Shown here one piece after another: positions 1 through 6,786 of a stretch of 39,252 nucleotides of DNA. The notes beneath the pieces were generated by a model, which was not told where the DNA came from, searched no databases, and worked only from the letters and a program-made list of their open reading frames with translations. Position 1 is the stretch's first letter. Each line of letters starts with the position of its first letter. A program made the position numbers and the translations under genes. Location: positions 1-39,252 of the forward strand of contig JBEKBO010000028.1 in assembly GCA_050015355.1 (NCBI GenBank), given 5' to 3'. The DNA comes from CAWBRT01 sp050015355 (lineage in GTDB: Bacteria > Acidobacteriota > Terriglobia > Terriglobales > Acidobacteriaceae).

Positions 1-291
1 AACGACCAGACCTGAAAAAACCGACTGCTCTGCGAGGTGCCGCCGGGGTTTGGAACTGCGAAAGCAGTGATCGCATCAAGGGCTGTGACGGTACATGTGT
101 CCACGCTGTTGACTCCCTCGCAGGAGTTGGCGGCTAGACCATAACCAATGTCACAGCCTTTCCTATTGCTCGCCACTTTAATCTCCGCCTCTCTTCAATC
201 TTGAAATTCAGCAACGCCCCGGCAGGGTTGACATCACCATCTGATGTATCCGGACTACTTGATCCGCTCTTGAGATGTTGCAAACCCGGAC

Positions 292-322
292 AAAAAAACG
301 GCGGGCACACAGCCCGCCGTTT
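292..322 (-). terminator. Rho-independent terminator of the 2-oxoacid oxidoreductase operon
   Basis: Read on the minus strand this is a GC-rich perfect stem (ACGGCGGGC / GCCCGCCGT) with a 5-nt loop, followed immediately by a run of seven T. It lies about 215 bp beyond the stop codon of the fused beta-gamma subunit gene, with a palindromic repeat in between, so it closes the leftward operon. Confidence 0.85.
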
Positions 323-394
323 CCATCCAAAAATAATCAGCCCTGCAATCCAGTTAAAGCGCCACTAGGGACGATGTATCCCACCCAAGTCTGC

Positions 395-493
395 TGTCAT
401 GGCGAGCGGAGTCGAGCCACCTTTTGTTTTCAATTTCCAAACAAAAGGTCCCTCCACTTCGCCGCGCTTTGCGCGGCTCCGGTCGGAATGACA
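395..493. repeat. Palindromic intergenic repeat, family A (GAGCG..GTCGAG type)
   Basis: The element begins TGTCAT and ends ATGACA. It contains the arms GGCGAGCGGAGTCGAG and CGCTTTGCGCGGCTCCGGTCG. In its centre lies a perfect 11-bp inverted repeat, ACCTTTTGTTT (419-429) and AAACAAAAGGT (439-449), with a 9-nt loop. Related elements occur at 8318-8500, 11331-11404 and 35701-35871, always between genes. It resembles dispersed REP-like sequences common in Acidobacteriota (inference). Confidence 0.6.
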
Positions 494-536
494 TTCTTCA
501 ATTTTTTGATCCGGATACATCAATTCTGGTTCCACT

Positions 537-2006
537 CTAGTCCGCAAATCCATCCGGTTGCGAAACCGGACCGACGCGGACCTGCTGATCGACATAGTTG
601 CGTCCGGCTTCTAACGCCTGACGATCGAGTTCAAGCATCTTCTGGTTGTGCACCGTTTCGGTTAGCACGCTCATGACGCTGTCCATCGGCAGGCACTCGG
701 TTTCCTGAAGCATTGCGCCGAGCATAACCACGTTGGCCACCTTGGCCGAACCGAGCGAGTCGGCGATTTCCGAGGCGGGCACGCAAATGACGCGCACGTT
801 CCCCTCCACGGCGAAATCTTCCGGCAGGCGGTCGCGGTTGTAGATGATCAATCCTTCGGGCGCGACCTGCGGACCGAATTTGCGCAACGAGGGCTCGTTC
901 ATCGCCAGCAGCACCTCGGGATGCGAGATGACCGGCGAACCGATCCGCTGGTGCGCGAGACTGACGTGGCAGTGGCAACTGCCGCTGCGCATTTCAGGCC
1001 CGTAGGAGGGCAGCCAGCTCACTTCCATGTGCTCGCGCAGGCCCATCTCGGCCAACAGTTGTCCGAGCAGCAGCACGCCCTGTCCGCCGAAGCCGGCAAC
1101 CTTGATCGTCGTTTCGCGGGTACGCGTCCGGCGGCTCTCTTCCTTGGCTTCGGCTGAGATGTCGCTCTCGGAGGTGATGCCGACCACTTCGGCGGGCGAT
1201 CTGAGAGGCGGCTCCGCCGTGATCGGGTTCTCGAGTTTCTTGTCGCGATAGACCCCGAGCGGGAATTGCTTGGCGAGCGTTTCGCCAACCCACTTGCGCG
1301 CCACCACCGGCTCCATCCTGAGGATCGTCGGGCAGGGCGAGAGAATTTCCACCAGCGAAAAGCCGAGCCCCATCTTCTGAATCTCAAGTGCCTTGCGCAC
1401 CGCGCGGCGTGTCTTGACGATGTTCTTGTTGTCGTTTAACGCGACCCGCTCGATGTAGACCGGCGCCTCCAGAGTGCTCAGCAACTCGCTCATGTGGATC
1501 GGGTATCCGTCGTTGCCGGGCCGCCTTCCCCAAGGCGAGGTCGTGCTGGTCTGGCCGATCAGCGTGGTGGGCGCCATCTGCCCGCCTGTCATGCCGTAGA
1601 TCGAGTTATTGACGAAGAACACCGTGATCTTTTCACCGCGATTAGCGGCGTGAATAATCTCCGCCGTGCCGATCGCCGCCAAATCTCCATCGCCCTGATA
1701 ACTGATGACGATGCTGCCGGGGTGGGCCCGCTTGATGCCGGTTGCGACCGCCGGCGCGCGTCCGTGCGCCGCCTGCACGTTGCCGGTATCGAAGTAGTAG
1801 TAGCCAAACACCGAGCAGCCTACCGGCGTCACCAGCACGGTCCTGTCCTGCAGACCGAGGTCGTGCAGGGCTTCGGCGATGAGCTTATGGATAACGCCAT
1901 GACCGCAGCCAGGACAGTAATGCGTCTGGTGCTGGTTTTCGTCCTTGCGGAGGAAGCGATCGTAGAATACATCCGATTTTTGATTGACGATTTGCAACTC
2001 GCTCAC
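537..2006 (-). CDS. 2-oxoacid:ferredoxin oxidoreductase, fused beta (TPP) and gamma subunits
   Basis: This subunit catalyses CoA- and ferredoxin-dependent oxidative decarboxylation of a 2-oxoacid. Residues 1 to about 270 are the beta, thiamine-diphosphate-binding subunit: CPGCGHG at 31-37, a third Cys at 64, GDGD at 105-108 followed by the NNSIYGMTGGQ segment, and a fourth Cys in SPCPT. Together these four Cys would hold the family's [4Fe-4S] cluster. After a charged linker, about 300-489 form the gamma subunit (GFGGQGV, YGPEMRSG). In most four-subunit enzymes beta and gamma are separate genes. The start is GTG at 2006 with GGAAGGA upstream, 18 bp after the alpha gene. Substrate is uncertain: 2-oxoglutarate or branched-chain 2-oxoacids are the main candidates. 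Confidence 0.92.
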   Translation of the reverse strand: MSELQIVNQKSDVFYDRFLRKDENQHQTHYCPGCGHGVIHKLIAEALHDLGLQDRTVLVTPVGCSVFGYYYFDTGNVQAAHGRAPAVATGIKRAHPGSIVISYQGDGDLAAIGTAEIIHAANRGEKITVFFVNNSIYGMTGGQMAPTTLIGQTSTTSPWGRRPGNDGYPIHMSELLSTLEAPVYIERVALNDNKNIVKTRRAVRKALEIQKMGLGFSLVEILSPCPTILRMEPVVARKWVGETLAKQFPLGVYRDKKLENPITAEPPLRSPAEVVGITSESDISAEAKEESRRTRTRETTIKVAGFGGQGVLLLGQLLAEMGLREHMEVSWLPSYGPEMRSGSCHCHVSLAHQRIGSPVISHPEVLLAMNEPSLRKFGPQVAPEGLIIYNRDRLPEDFAVEGNVRVICVPASEIADSLGSAKVANVVMLGAMLQETECLPMDSVMSVLTETVHNQKMLELDRQALEAGRNYVDQQVRVGPVSQPDGFAD

Positions 2007-2024
2007 AAGTTCCTTCCTTTCCGC

Positions 2025-3077
2025 TTAGGCCAACGCCGTCGCGCGCGCCAGCAACTGAACGTAAACTTCTTCGACCGAGGGCACATTGCCGCCGAACCGG
2101 CCATAGAATTCGACTGGAACACCACCTGAAACCGCCAGGCGGACGTCCTCGACCATTTGACCGGTGCTCATCTCCACCACCATGACCGCCCCGCAATTCT
2201 TGGCGGCCGCGGCCAGGGCAAGCGACGGATAGGGGAACAGGGAAATGGGACGGAAAAGCCCGACCTTCAGGCCGTGCATGCGGGCATGGTCAACCGTGGA
2301 ACGCAACACGCGCGAGACAATGCCGTAGCCGACCAGCAGGATATCGGCGTCTTCCGCCATGTACGTCTCGTAGCGTACTTCCTCCTCCTGCATCCGCTTG
2401 TACTTGGCATCGAGCTTGATTACGTGCTTTTCCATCACATCGAAGGCAAGGAAAATGGAGCTGATGACGTTCTTGCGCGTCTCCGCATCTCCACGAACCG
2501 CCCATGGCTTGTCCGGTTGCTCAACGTCGGACATCTCGAGGTCGATCGGCTCCATCATCTGGCCGACAAAACCGTCGGTGAGCACGACTGCCGGGTTGCG
2601 ATACTTGTCGGCCAGCTCGAACGCGAGCATGGTCAACGACGCCATCTCCTGCGCGGAGGAGGGCGCCAGCACGAGATTGCGGTAGCAGCCGTGGCCGCCG
2701 CCTTTGGTCACCGCGAAGTAGTCGCTCTGCTCCGGGCCGATGTTTCCAAGCCCCGGGCCGGCGCGCATCACGTCAACCACCACGCAGGGCAGCTCAGAGC
2801 CCGCCATATAAGAAAGGCCTTCCTGCATCAGGCTCAGGCCTGGTCCGGACGAAGCGGACATCACCCGAATGCCGGCCGAAGCCGCGCCGTAGACCATATT
2901 GATGGCCGAAACTTCGCTCTCCGCCTGGACGAATGTGCCGCCAACCTGCGGCAGCAGCAGCGAAGCGTACTCGGCGATTTCGCTGGCGGGAGTGATGGGA
3001 TAACCGTAATACGCACGGCATCCGGCCATGACAGCCGCTTTGACGACTGCGACGTTGCCCTTACACAGTTGCCGCAT
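2025..3077 (-). CDS. 2-oxoacid:ferredoxin oxidoreductase alpha subunit
   Basis: This is the pyruvate-flavodoxin/ferredoxin oxidoreductase alpha subunit (350 aa), supplying the pyrimidine-binding half of the TPP site to the beta subunit. GYPITP at residues 25-30 is the family's substrate/CoA-side motif, followed by the conserved QAESE, SSGPGLSLM and GNIGPEQSDY segments. The length matches Vor/Kor alpha chains rather than long pyruvate enzymes. ATG at 3077 has GGAGGTG about 5 nt upstream, inside the end of the ferredoxin gene, which it overlaps by 17 bp. This suggests translational coupling. It forms one complex with the ferredoxin delta subunit and the fused beta-gamma protein encoded next to it. 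Confidence 0.93.
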   Translation of the reverse strand: MRQLCKGNVAVVKAAVMAGCRAYYGYPITPASEIAEYASLLLPQVGGTFVQAESEVSAINMVYGAASAGIRVMSASSGPGLSLMQEGLSYMAGSELPCVVVDVMRAGPGLGNIGPEQSDYFAVTKGGGHGCYRNLVLAPSSAQEMASLTMLAFELADKYRNPAVVLTDGFVGQMMEPIDLEMSDVEQPDKPWAVRGDAETRKNVISSIFLAFDVMEKHVIKLDAKYKRMQEEEVRYETYMAEDADILLVGYGIVSRVLRSTVDHARMHGLKVGLFRPISLFPYPSLALAAAAKNCGAVMVVEMSTGQMVEDVRLAVSGGVPVEFYGRFGGNVPSVEEVYVQLLARATALA

Positions 3078-3333
3078 TCGCCACCTCCGTCGCCACTTCG
3101 GGCCGGTTCGCTTTCGCCCGGTAAACGGTTATGCCGCCTGGCTCCGGACAGCAATAGAAGCAAATTCCGCAACCAGTGCAGTTCTCGCCCTTGTATTGCG
3201 CCGGATGAACTCCATATTGATTGAGATCCGGCGACAGCTCCAGGACTTTGGGGGGACACGAGTCCACACAAAGGCCGCAGCCCTTGCATTCCTGAGTATC
3301 GAATTCGACGTTACCTCGAACCTGATTAGCCAT
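3061..3333 (-). CDS. 2-oxoacid:ferredoxin oxidoreductase delta subunit (2[4Fe-4S] ferredoxin)
   Basis: A 90-residue ferredoxin with two clusters: CKGCGLCVDSCP near residues 17-28 and CTGCGICFYCCP near 52-63. It has the short N- and C-terminal extensions seen in Kor/Vor delta chains. It takes electrons from the alpha/beta TPP site and hands them to soluble ferredoxin. It is the promoter-proximal subunit gene of the oxidoreductase, starting at ATG 3333 with GAGGAA just upstream. The upstream CoA-transferase gene ends 69 bp away, with a perfect palindrome in the gap. Confidence 0.93.
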   Translation of the reverse strand: MANQVRGNVEFDTQECKGCGLCVDSCPPKVLELSPDLNQYGVHPAQYKGENCTGCGICFYCCPEPGGITVYRAKANRPEVATEVANAATV

Positions 3334-3343
3334 GACTTCCTCT

Positions 3344-3357
3344 GGTGTTTAAACACC
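3344..3357. promoter_or_regulatory. Perfect 14-bp palindrome GGTGTTTAAACACC
   Basis: A perfect dyad with no spacer sits 10 bp upstream of the ferredoxin start, in the only gap longer than 20 bp in the operon. Its position suggests an operator or an internal promoter site for the oxidoreductase genes. No regulator was identified, and it may be coincidental. Confidence 0.4.
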
Positions 3358-3402
3358 CAACTTACGCGCCCAGGCCCAAATGCCAGTGCCCGGGTCAAAC
3401 CA

Positions 3403-4749
3403 CTACCCGGCCGCGGCGGCGTCCGCCGACGCCGGGCCATTCACTTCATTGCGCTGGAACCAGCGCGCGCCCACGCAATGCTCGTACAACTCGTTGCGGA
3501 ACGACGGATGCGCAATGCCGATGAGCAATTCCGCCCGCTCCCTCACGCTTTTTCCGAATAAATCCACCATCCCAAATTCGGTCGCGACAAAATGAACATC
3601 GGCGCGCGTAGTTACCACGCCGGCGCCGGAATTGAGCATGGGAACAATGCGGGAAATGCTTCCGCTGCGGGCGGTCGCGGGCAACGCGATCACCGGCTTG
3701 CCGAACTTGGCGCGGGCCGCGCCGCGGATGAAATCCACTTGGCCGCCAAAGCCGCTATAAAAGCTCTGGCCCACCGAATCGGAGCACACCTGCCCAGTGA
3801 GGTCGATCTCGAGCGCCGAATTGACGGCGACCATGTGCTCGTTCCGTGCAATCACGAAAGGATTGTTCACGTAGCTGTTCGAATGGAATTCGACAAACGG
3901 GTTTTCGTCGACGAACTCGTAAAGCCTTCTTGTCCCCAGCCCAAACCCGGCGATGACTTTGTACGGATGAAGCGTTTTTCGCGCCCCCGTGATGACCCCG
4001 CACTCGATGAGCGGGAGAAGGCTGTCGGAGATGATTTCGCTGTGGACTCCGAGATCCTTGCGATCGTTCAAATAGCCGAGAATCGCGTCCGGAACCCCGC
4101 CGATGCCGATCTGGAGCGTGTCTCCGTCTTCGATCACTTTGGCGATGTGCCGGGCGATCGCGTGTTCGGTTTCACTGGGCTGGCGAAGACTGAACTCGAC
4201 CAGCGGCTGCGAGCTCTCCACGAAGGCGGCGATCTCGCTGACGTGCAGACAGGTTTCGCCGCAGGTGCGCGGCACACGGGAGTTCACTTGCGCGATCACG
4301 CGCTTTGCGCAGCGGGCAAAAGCCAACGTTATCTCCACCGCCGCGCCTACGCTGACGAAGCCGTAACGGTCCGGAGGCGTCACCTGAATCAGCGCCACGT
4401 CGATCGGAAAGTCTCCGCTGGTGGCGAGCCGCTCCACTTCGCCCAGATGAATGGGAACGTAGTCGGCACGGCCGTCGGCCACTGCGCGGCGCATCCCTCC
4501 GCCGATGAAAAGACAGGTATGCCGGAAATTTTCGGGATATTGCTCTTCCGCTGTACGCATCTCGCTGAAGGTAAGCAGGTGCACGATCTCCACGTCCCGT
4601 AAAGATGGAGCCCGATCCGCCAGCGCATTTACCAACGCCGCCGGAAACCCGCTGCTCGCATGCACGAACACCCGCATGCCGGACTCGACAACCCGCAACG
4701 CTTCCGCCGCGGTTGCCAGTTTGTGGGAATACTCACTCTCCCACGCCAT
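3403..4749 (-). CDS. Acetyl-CoA hydrolase/CoA-transferase family protein
   Basis: This is a 448-residue member of the acetyl-CoA hydrolase / 4-hydroxybutyrate CoA-transferase family, cytoplasmic. It moves CoA between an acyl-CoA and a short carboxylate, or hydrolyses the thioester. The N-terminal half carries the family's first CoA-transferase domain. The second half carries GIGGVPDAIL (about 215-224), then GVHSEIISD with Glu238 in the place of the catalytic glutamate, and the conserved GFGGQVDFIRGA segment. The start was moved to ATG 4749, because GGGAGGTG is 6 nt upstream of it and would touch the GTG at 4758. It lies 5 bp after the RsbRD-like gene and just before the 2-oxoacid oxidoreductase, so it could convert that enzyme's acyl-CoA product to the free acid. 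Substrate is unproven. Confidence 0.88.
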   Translation of the reverse strand: MAWESEYSHKLATAAEALRVVESGMRVFVHASSGFPAALVNALADRAPSLRDVEIVHLLTFSEMRTAEEQYPENFRHTCLFIGGGMRRAVADGRADYVPIHLGEVERLATSGDFPIDVALIQVTPPDRYGFVSVGAAVEITLAFARCAKRVIAQVNSRVPRTCGETCLHVSEIAAFVESSQPLVEFSLRQPSETEHAIARHIAKVIEDGDTLQIGIGGVPDAILGYLNDRKDLGVHSEIISDSLLPLIECGVITGARKTLHPYKVIAGFGLGTRRLYEFVDENPFVEFHSNSYVNNPFVIARNEHMVAVNSALEIDLTGQVCSDSVGQSFYSGFGGQVDFIRGAARAKFGKPVIALPATARSGSISRIVPMLNSGAGVVTTRADVHFVATEFGMVDLFGKSVRERAELLIGIAHPSFRNELYEHCVGARWFQRNEVNGPASADAAAAG

Positions 4750-4754
4750 CCGGT

Positions 4755-5225
4755 TCACCTCCCAACACTGGCACCCTGGACTTCGAGATTGCCCGCCGCA
4801 GCCCGCTCATAGCCCACGACGGAGAAATACATGGCGCGGTCAAAGAATTGTTCCAGCAACTTCAATATCTGGATCTCACTGAAGATCTCGGTAATCTGCT
4901 CTTCGTTTCCTTCGCGACGCAGATACTCCCAGAGGTTCTCTTTCACCAGCGAGATGCACCAGATGACCTGGCTCAGCGGAACCCGCTGTGCGGCCCGGCG
5001 CGCGCCGATAGCCTGGTAACGGTTCTGGATATCCTCCTCGGTCCTTCCGAGCAGCCATTCGCCGAGGTGCAGGTAGATGTCTCCGACCGCCCGGGCAAGT
5101 TCTTCGGCCGGGACATTGCGGTAAGCGCTGCAACGGCTGCTTTCGTTAATCTTTTGCTGTAAGGAACGCACCAAGTCCTGCGAGTGCGTCTCAATCAGCC
5201 GAACCATACGGTAGGCGAGAATCAT
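4755..5225 (-). CDS. RsbRD N-terminal-domain-like regulatory protein
   Basis: A 156-residue, all-helical soluble protein. It resembles the N-terminal module of RsbR/RsbRD stressosome co-antagonists: an N-terminal helix pair, YRNVPAEELARAVGDIY, and a C-terminal helix bundle with EQFFDRAMYF. No STAS, kinase or DNA-binding domain is present, so it would act only as a sensor or docking module. The start is ATG 5225, preceded by GGGAGGTG; the frame extends upstream without a good ribosome site. It is the first gene of the operon and follows a long structured leader. Family assignment is by general pattern, moderately sure. Its link to the metabolic genes is inferred from spacing (5 bp). Confidence 0.65.
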   Translation of the reverse strand: MILAYRMVRLIETHSQDLVRSLQQKINESSRCSAYRNVPAEELARAVGDIYLHLGEWLLGRTEEDIQNRYQAIGARRAAQRVPLSQVIWCISLVKENLWEYLRREGNEEQITEIFSEIQILKLLEQFFDRAMYFSVVGYERAAAGNLEVQGASVGR

Positions 5226-5327
5226 TGTGCACCTCCCAAGGCCTTTTTCTACTTCTACTTCTGCTGCACGAAATGCTCCGTGCAAAGTGGCGCGCATGCC
5301 CCGGGTGGAAAGCGAACCAACGTGTAG

Positions 5328-5348
5328 CGGACAAATGAGTTTTGTCCG
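5328..5348 (-). promoter_or_regulatory. Leader hairpin CGGACAAA-N5-TTTGTCCG
   Basis: A perfect 8-bp inverted repeat with a 5-nt loop, inside the predicted untranslated leader of the RsbRD-like gene, about 100 nt upstream of its start codon. It could be an RNA hairpin or a protein-binding site. Confidence 0.5.
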
Positions 5349-5372
5349 GATTCAGCCGCTCCAGCCGTGATT

Positions 5373-5396
5373 GTGGTCACCGCTGGAGGTGACCAC
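5373..5396 (-). promoter_or_regulatory. Inverted repeat GTGGTCACC-N6-GGTGACCAC (operator or leader hairpin)
   Basis: A perfect 9-bp inverted repeat with a 6-nt spacer, centred roughly 50 bp downstream of the transcription start predicted from the promoter at 5446-5474. This fits a roadblock operator for a dimeric regulator or an RNA stem in the leader. Which of these applies cannot be decided from sequence. Confidence 0.55.
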
Positions 5397-5445
5397 TGTC
5401 ACTGTTGTTCCAGGCGCACAGCGAAAACTGATTTAATTAGTAATG

Positions 5446-5474
5446 ATTATACATGGTTAAGAAAAAATTGTGAA
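5446..5474 (-). promoter_or_regulatory. Sigma70 promoter TTCACA-N17-TATAAT
   Basis: On the minus strand the -35 is TTCACA (5474-5469), the spacer is exactly 17 nt, and the -10 is a perfect TATAAT (5451-5446). The region is distinctly AT-rich. It directs transcription leftward into the RsbRD-like, CoA-transferase and 2-oxoacid oxidoreductase operon, giving a leader of about 210 nt. It sits directly after the terminator of the preceding gene. Confidence 0.8.
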
Positions 5475-5483
5475 CTCGCGCAC

Positions 5484-5516
5484 AAAAAAAGCCCGGGGGG
5501 TTGGCGCCCCCCGGGC
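5484..5516 (-). terminator. Rho-independent terminator of the GcvH-like gene
   Basis: A perfect 10-bp stem (GCCCGGGGGG / CCCCCCGGGC) with a 6-nt loop, followed on the minus strand by seven T. It starts 12 bp after the stop codon of the GcvH-fold gene and insulates it from the downstream operon's promoter. Confidence 0.92.
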
Positions 5517-5528
5517 CAAGCAATGAGA

Positions 5529-6212
5529 CTACGCCAGGAAGAACTCGCGGGTGATTTTCAAATACTCTTCATCCGGAATCCCCGCCGCCAGATTGTCACT
5601 GGCGATGCCGCCGTCTTGCGCCAAGGCGAGCGAACCCATGCTGGCAGGCAGCCGCTTCTGCAATCTGCCGACGGCTTCTTCCATCCACCAGCGCGCCAGC
5701 GCCCCGCCCATCAGGTTGCGGAAATTCGTCTTCGCATCGGGCGACTGTACGGTAACCAGCCAGCCTTCGCCGTAGGGGTCCTTGCTTGCGACCTCGGGAT
5801 TGGCGGTAACCGCGTCGTTGACGTCAGAGACGCTGCCTTCGATTGGCGATATCATGTCTACCGCTACCCCGTTCCTCTTGAAGCTGAGAATCTTCTGTCC
5901 CTGGCGGATCCACTGCCCGCGTTGCGGCAGACTTACCGCTTCCACTTTGCCGATAAGCTTGGACGCGAAGTCGTCGATCCCCACCCGGACCAGATTCGGA
6001 CTCTCGCTCAACGCCCAGGTATGTCCTGGGTGGAACCTGACATTCTCCGGTACCTGGAACCCATTTACCATATTTGGCACCAAACGTGGCTGATCAGCCT
6101 CTCGGCGCACAGGTCTGTGCTGCTCCGCAAACACCGGGACCCTTTTCCGGCTGAGAAAATAATCAATCACAAGGAACGTAACGAACGTGAAGAGTACCAG
6201 AATAACTGTCAT
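5529..6212 (-). CDS. Membrane-anchored GcvH-fold (biotinyl-lipoyl-like) protein lacking the lipoyl lysine
   Basis: Residues 3-19 form a hydrophobic anchor. After a basic linker, about 58-160 match glycine cleavage H protein: HPGHTWA, VGIDDFASKLIGKVEAVSLPQ, SPIEGSV, and a near-perfect DPYGEGWL. The C-terminal ~65 residues are extra. In true H proteins the lipoate sits on the Lys of ESVKAAS; the aligned segment here (about 112-118) reads KRNGVAV, with Gly115 in place of that Lys. Lipoylation at the usual site is therefore not expected, and it is probably a structural or binding relative rather than a working GcvH. No gcvT/gcvP lies nearby. ATG 6212 is preferred over TTG 6218 because the GGGGG upstream is better spaced. 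It is transcribed alone and ends at a strong terminator. Confidence 0.75.
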   Translation of the reverse strand: MTVILVLFTFVTFLVIDYFLSRKRVPVFAEQHRPVRREADQPRLVPNMVNGFQVPENVRFHPGHTWALSESPNLVRVGIDDFASKLIGKVEAVSLPQRGQWIRQGQKILSFKRNGVAVDMISPIEGSVSDVNDAVTANPEVASKDPYGEGWLVTVQSPDAKTNFRNLMGGALARWWMEEAVGRLQKRLPASMGSLALAQDGGIASDNLAAGIPDEEYLKITREFFLA

Positions 6213-6786
6213 TGCCAACCCCCAGATTAGTCTGCGTTTCGCAGGTATGAGTTCCAGTGAGCCTTGGTTTCCGTTGCCTGCTTGCTTGGGATACCTTCAG
6301 GCTCTTGCCGCCATTCCTAAGTGCACTCATCGTGCCATTTCAAATGACTACGCTGTAGCAATCTGGGAGATTGGCAATAAGATGGTTTAGTTTCAGCTAT
6401 TTACATTTTCGGTGCGAAAGGAAATACCGAATCCGATGCGATTCGCCGCATCGCGCTGGGTGCTTAATTTCTTAACACGACAATTGGTTATGCCGGGCAA
6501 TTGATTTTGTAAGTCGTTAAACCGCAGTAGGTTAGTCGAATAAAATGAGGACTGTTGCGAATTGTAGCTGCTGATTAAAAATGCAACGTCGTGCAAGACT
6601 TCTCCACAAAACATCATCGTGCGGTGTAAAGAAAATTTGCTGACTCCACCGGTCCGGACTTGCTCCGACGGCTTCAGAGTAGGTGTGTCCCGGAGCTATC
6701 ACCACCGGGTTCGCGAAATTGGTCTAGAATGTCGCGTTTGGGCCTGAGGCCCGGGTGGTCGACGCAGGAGCAGGAAAGGAGTACCG
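6213..6786. other. Intergenic region between divergent genes
   Basis: About 570 bp separate the GcvH-like gene (leftward) from the serine hydrolase (rightward). The middle (about 6390-6620) is noticeably AT-richer than its surroundings. A -10-like TAGAAT lies at 6725-6730 on the plus strand without a recognisable -35. A 74-codon minus-strand frame at 6393-6617 has no ribosome site and no recognisable family, so it was not called. Confidence 0.4.

Larger units (their letters stand above)
1..536. other. Left-edge intergenic region with possible truncated ORF
   Basis: No convincing complete gene lies here. On the minus strand an open frame runs from a GTG at 176 to the left edge (58 codons, no stop, several Cys residues). 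It could be the start of a gene continuing leftwards, or a decayed secreted-protein remnant; a second coding-like stretch lies just upstream in another frame. Neither is strong. The rest holds a hairpin terminator (292-322) and a palindromic repeat (395-493) downstream of the 2-oxoacid oxidoreductase operon. Confidence 0.4.

Noticed and set aside
229..257. TTGACA as a -35 box
   Set aside because: No -10-like hexamer at 16-18 nt spacing and no gene follows on that strand.
2157..3224. 355-codon plus-strand open frame
   Set aside because: Antisense shadow of the alpha subunit gene; no domain recognised.
6393..6617. 74-codon minus-strand frame in the AT-rich gap
   Set aside because: No ribosome site, no family resemblance, and unusual composition for a gene of this genome.
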